Positions 6,373-7,481 of a DNA stretch of 7,481 bases are shown here, in pieces. Under the pieces are notes generated by a model, which saw only the letters and a list, made by a program, of their open reading frames with translations, did no database searches and was not told the DNA's origin. Position numbers and translations under genes: made by a program. Numbering within the stretch: position 1 is the first letter of the stretch; every line of letters begins with the position of its first letter. This stretch comes from Cytophagales bacterium (GTDB taxonomy: Bacteria; Bacteroidota; Bacteroidia; Cytophagales; Cyclobacteriaceae), in NCBI GenBank assembly GCA_020063545.1, contig JAGUUF010000266.1, positions 1 to 7,481 of the forward strand, given 5' to 3'.

Positions 6373-7217
6373 TTCAATGTCTTTACCAGTTTATCTTTCT
6401 CCCATATTCCATGCACTTTAAGTTTGCCGCTGGCTTCATACAAATAGCCCTCGCCATGGCGCATGTCGTTCAGCCACTGACCTTCATACCGGCCGGCTTT
6501 GGCGATGTAAATTCCATAACCATGGCGTTGATCGTTATGGTATTCACCTTCATACTTTTCGCCATCGGCCCAGATGAAAACGCCTTTACCGTGGCGCTGG
6601 TTGTCTTTCCAGGTGCCTTCATAGGTGCTGCCACTCTTCCAATACCCGATGCCTTCGCCATTGGCTTTTCCCCTGGCCAGGTCGCCAAAGTAGGTTACCG
6701 AGCCATTCTTACTGGATGCAAAGCGCAGTATTCCCTTGTCGGGTGAGGTGTTTTCGGCCTGTCTTTGAAGGCCTTCAAGCTTTTGACGGAGTGCGGTGAT
6801 TTCATTCCGCAATAGTTGCACCTCATCGTTTTCATCCGATGTGACTGGCGTTGGCGAATTTTTCTGCTGTTGTTCGTATTCACGAAGCAGTTGTTGTTGC
6901 TGCTGAATTTTAGCAGTGAGTTCAGCCAGTTGGTCGGCTTCGGAAGATGAATACTGATAAAAAGGCAGTGTTGTTCGCTGACGAATGAGGGTATCGTTTG
7001 CCAGTGAATCGTACACCCTGTAACGCGCAAGGGCGTCATCGGTGCTTCCCTGAATAAACCAGTCATCTGCTTCGGACTTCAGGCGTAATAGGTTGATCTG
7101 GTATAACAGGTTGTTCAGGTTATTTTTTAATTGGTTATTTTCAATATAAAACCATACTATAGCCCCGACAGCTATTGCCAACGTTCCGGATAAAAAGTAT
7201 TTTGAATTTATTTTCAT
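6369..7217 (-). CDS. Membrane-anchored coiled-coil protein with C-terminal MORN repeats
   Basis: The 282-residue product has an N-terminal transmembrane or signal-anchor helix (about 8-24, FLSGTLAIAVGAIVWFY). A charged region follows, then two Gln/Leu/Glu-rich stretches likely to form a coiled coil (about 91-118 with a run of Gln, and 130-155). From residue 175 there are at least four MORN repeats of about 22-23 residues with YEGxW/Y and RHGxG signatures: 176-198 (degenerate), 199-221 (YEGTWKDNQRHGKG), 222-243 (YEGEYHNDQRHGYG) and 244-265 (YEGQWLNDMRHGEG), ending in a partial one (VHGIW). MORN repeats in bacteria are poorly characterised; binding to lipid or protein is speculation here. It overlaps the DUF2490 gene by one base (TAATG) and the SCO gene by four (ATGA), so the three are coupled in one operon. 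No enzymatic domain is seen. Confidence 0.85.
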   Translation of the reverse strand: MKINSKYFLSGTLAIAVGAIVWFYIENNQLKNNLNNLLYQINLLRLKSEADDWFIQGSTDDALARYRVYDSLANDTLIRQRTTLPFYQYSSSEADQLAELTAKIQQQQQLLREYEQQQKNSPTPVTSDENDEVQLLRNEITALRQKLEGLQRQAENTSPDKGILRFASSKNGSVTYFGDLARGKANGEGIGYWKSGSTYEGTWKDNQRHGKGVFIWADGEKYEGEYHNDQRHGYGIYIAKAGRYEGQWLNDMRHGEGYLYEASGKLKVHGIWEKDKLVKTLK

Positions 7218-7481
7218 TAATCAAAATAGCGCACTTTCAGAATGTCTTTTGTTCCCAGTAACGAGAGTTGGTCAATATATATTCCAAGCATAATGCCACG
7301 GTCCAGATCATATTCAAAGCCGGTGCCTCCCCTGGAGCGGAAACGGTTTACGTAACGCAACTCTACCCGCGCTGCGGTTAAAAACCGGTAGCCCATGCCA
7401 ATGTATAACCGGTTTTGATTGAACATGTATGTAACGTTTTTTCCAAAGTTAATTCCTATTTCATCTGAAAGTGATGCATAC
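7217..7481 (-). CDS. C-terminal fragment of a DUF2490-like outer-membrane beta-barrel protein, 5' end outside the window
   Basis: The frame is open from the right window edge to TAA at 7219-7217, giving about 87 residues, so the ATG at 7426 is internal rather than the true start. The visible C-terminus has alternating amphipathic strands, including DEIGINFG, NQNRLYIGMGYRF, RVELRYVNRF and GIMLGIYIDQLSL. The FNQNRLYIGMGY segment resembles the end of DUF2490 proteins, a Bacteroidota family of predicted small outer-membrane barrels of unknown function. The last residues (LKVRYFD) do not end in the usual aromatic residue but come within one position of it. The stop overlaps the MORN gene start by one base, making it the visible upstream member of the MORN-SCO-cytochrome operon. 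The barrel nature is moderately supported; the family name is a recognition call on a fragment. Confidence 0.6.
   Translation of the reverse strand, partial: YASLSDEIGINFGKNVTYMFNQNRLYIGMGYRFLTAARVELRYVNRFRSRGGTGFEYDLDRGIMLGIYIDQLSLLGTKDILKVRYFD

Noticed and set aside
6540..6690. Possible DNA tandem repeat
   Set aside because: The periodicity comes from MORN protein repeats that have diverged at the nucleotide level; it is not a separate repeat element.
6315..6746. Plus-strand 143-codon hydrophobic frame opposite the MORN gene
   Set aside because: Its hydrophobic pattern is the complement of the repeated MORN codons; no start context or family match.

Overview
The window looks like a chromosomal segment from a Bacteroidota bacterium, probably Cytophagales-like. 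The evidence is gene families typical of that phylum (DUF2141, DUF2490, MORN-repeat and SCO/cytochrome c lipoproteins), few recognisable Shine-Dalgarno sites and moderate GC. No database search was possible, so the taxonomy is inference. Every gene is on the minus strand except one (4915-5325).

Region A (4787 down to 1, minus strand) is a four-gene operon for a molybdenum hydroxylase. It encodes a [2Fe-2S] subunit (IorA-like, 4329-4787), a large molybdopterin subunit with a Tat signal and lipobox (IorB-like, 2091-4292), an XdhC/CoxI maturation factor (866-2050), and a MocA-type cytidylyltransferase that runs off the left edge. XdhC and MocA would make and deliver the sulfurated Mo cofactor (MCD form). 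IorB would be exported folded by Tat, carrying IorA with it, to act as a periplasmic membrane-anchored hydroxylase of unknown substrate.

The surprise is at the end of this operon. The MocA domain is not a separate gene: its frame is open all the way up to an ATG at 860, and the first ~115 residues are a DUF559 (Vsr-like, PD-(D/E)XK nuclease fold) domain. The two domains are joined by about 24 codons that consist of a palindromic repeat-like element (424-495, exactly 72 bp), with a perfect 12-bp inner stem and an 11-bp outer stem. This looks like a DUF559 gene plus repeat landing between xdhC and mocA, with the nuclease domain left fused in frame to MocA.

Region B (4788-4914) is the divergent intergenic region serving the hydroxylase operon and a plus-strand exported DUF2141 protein (4915-5325).

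Region C (7481 down to 5328, minus strand) is a tightly overlapping operon: a DUF2490 C-terminal fragment, a membrane-anchored coiled-coil/MORN-repeat protein, an SCO1/SenC lipoprotein and a small cytochrome c lipoprotein. Consecutive genes overlap by 1, 4 and 11 bases. Its end converges on DUF2141 with only 2 bases between stop codons. I see no RNA genes, CRISPR arrays or insertion-sequence transposases.
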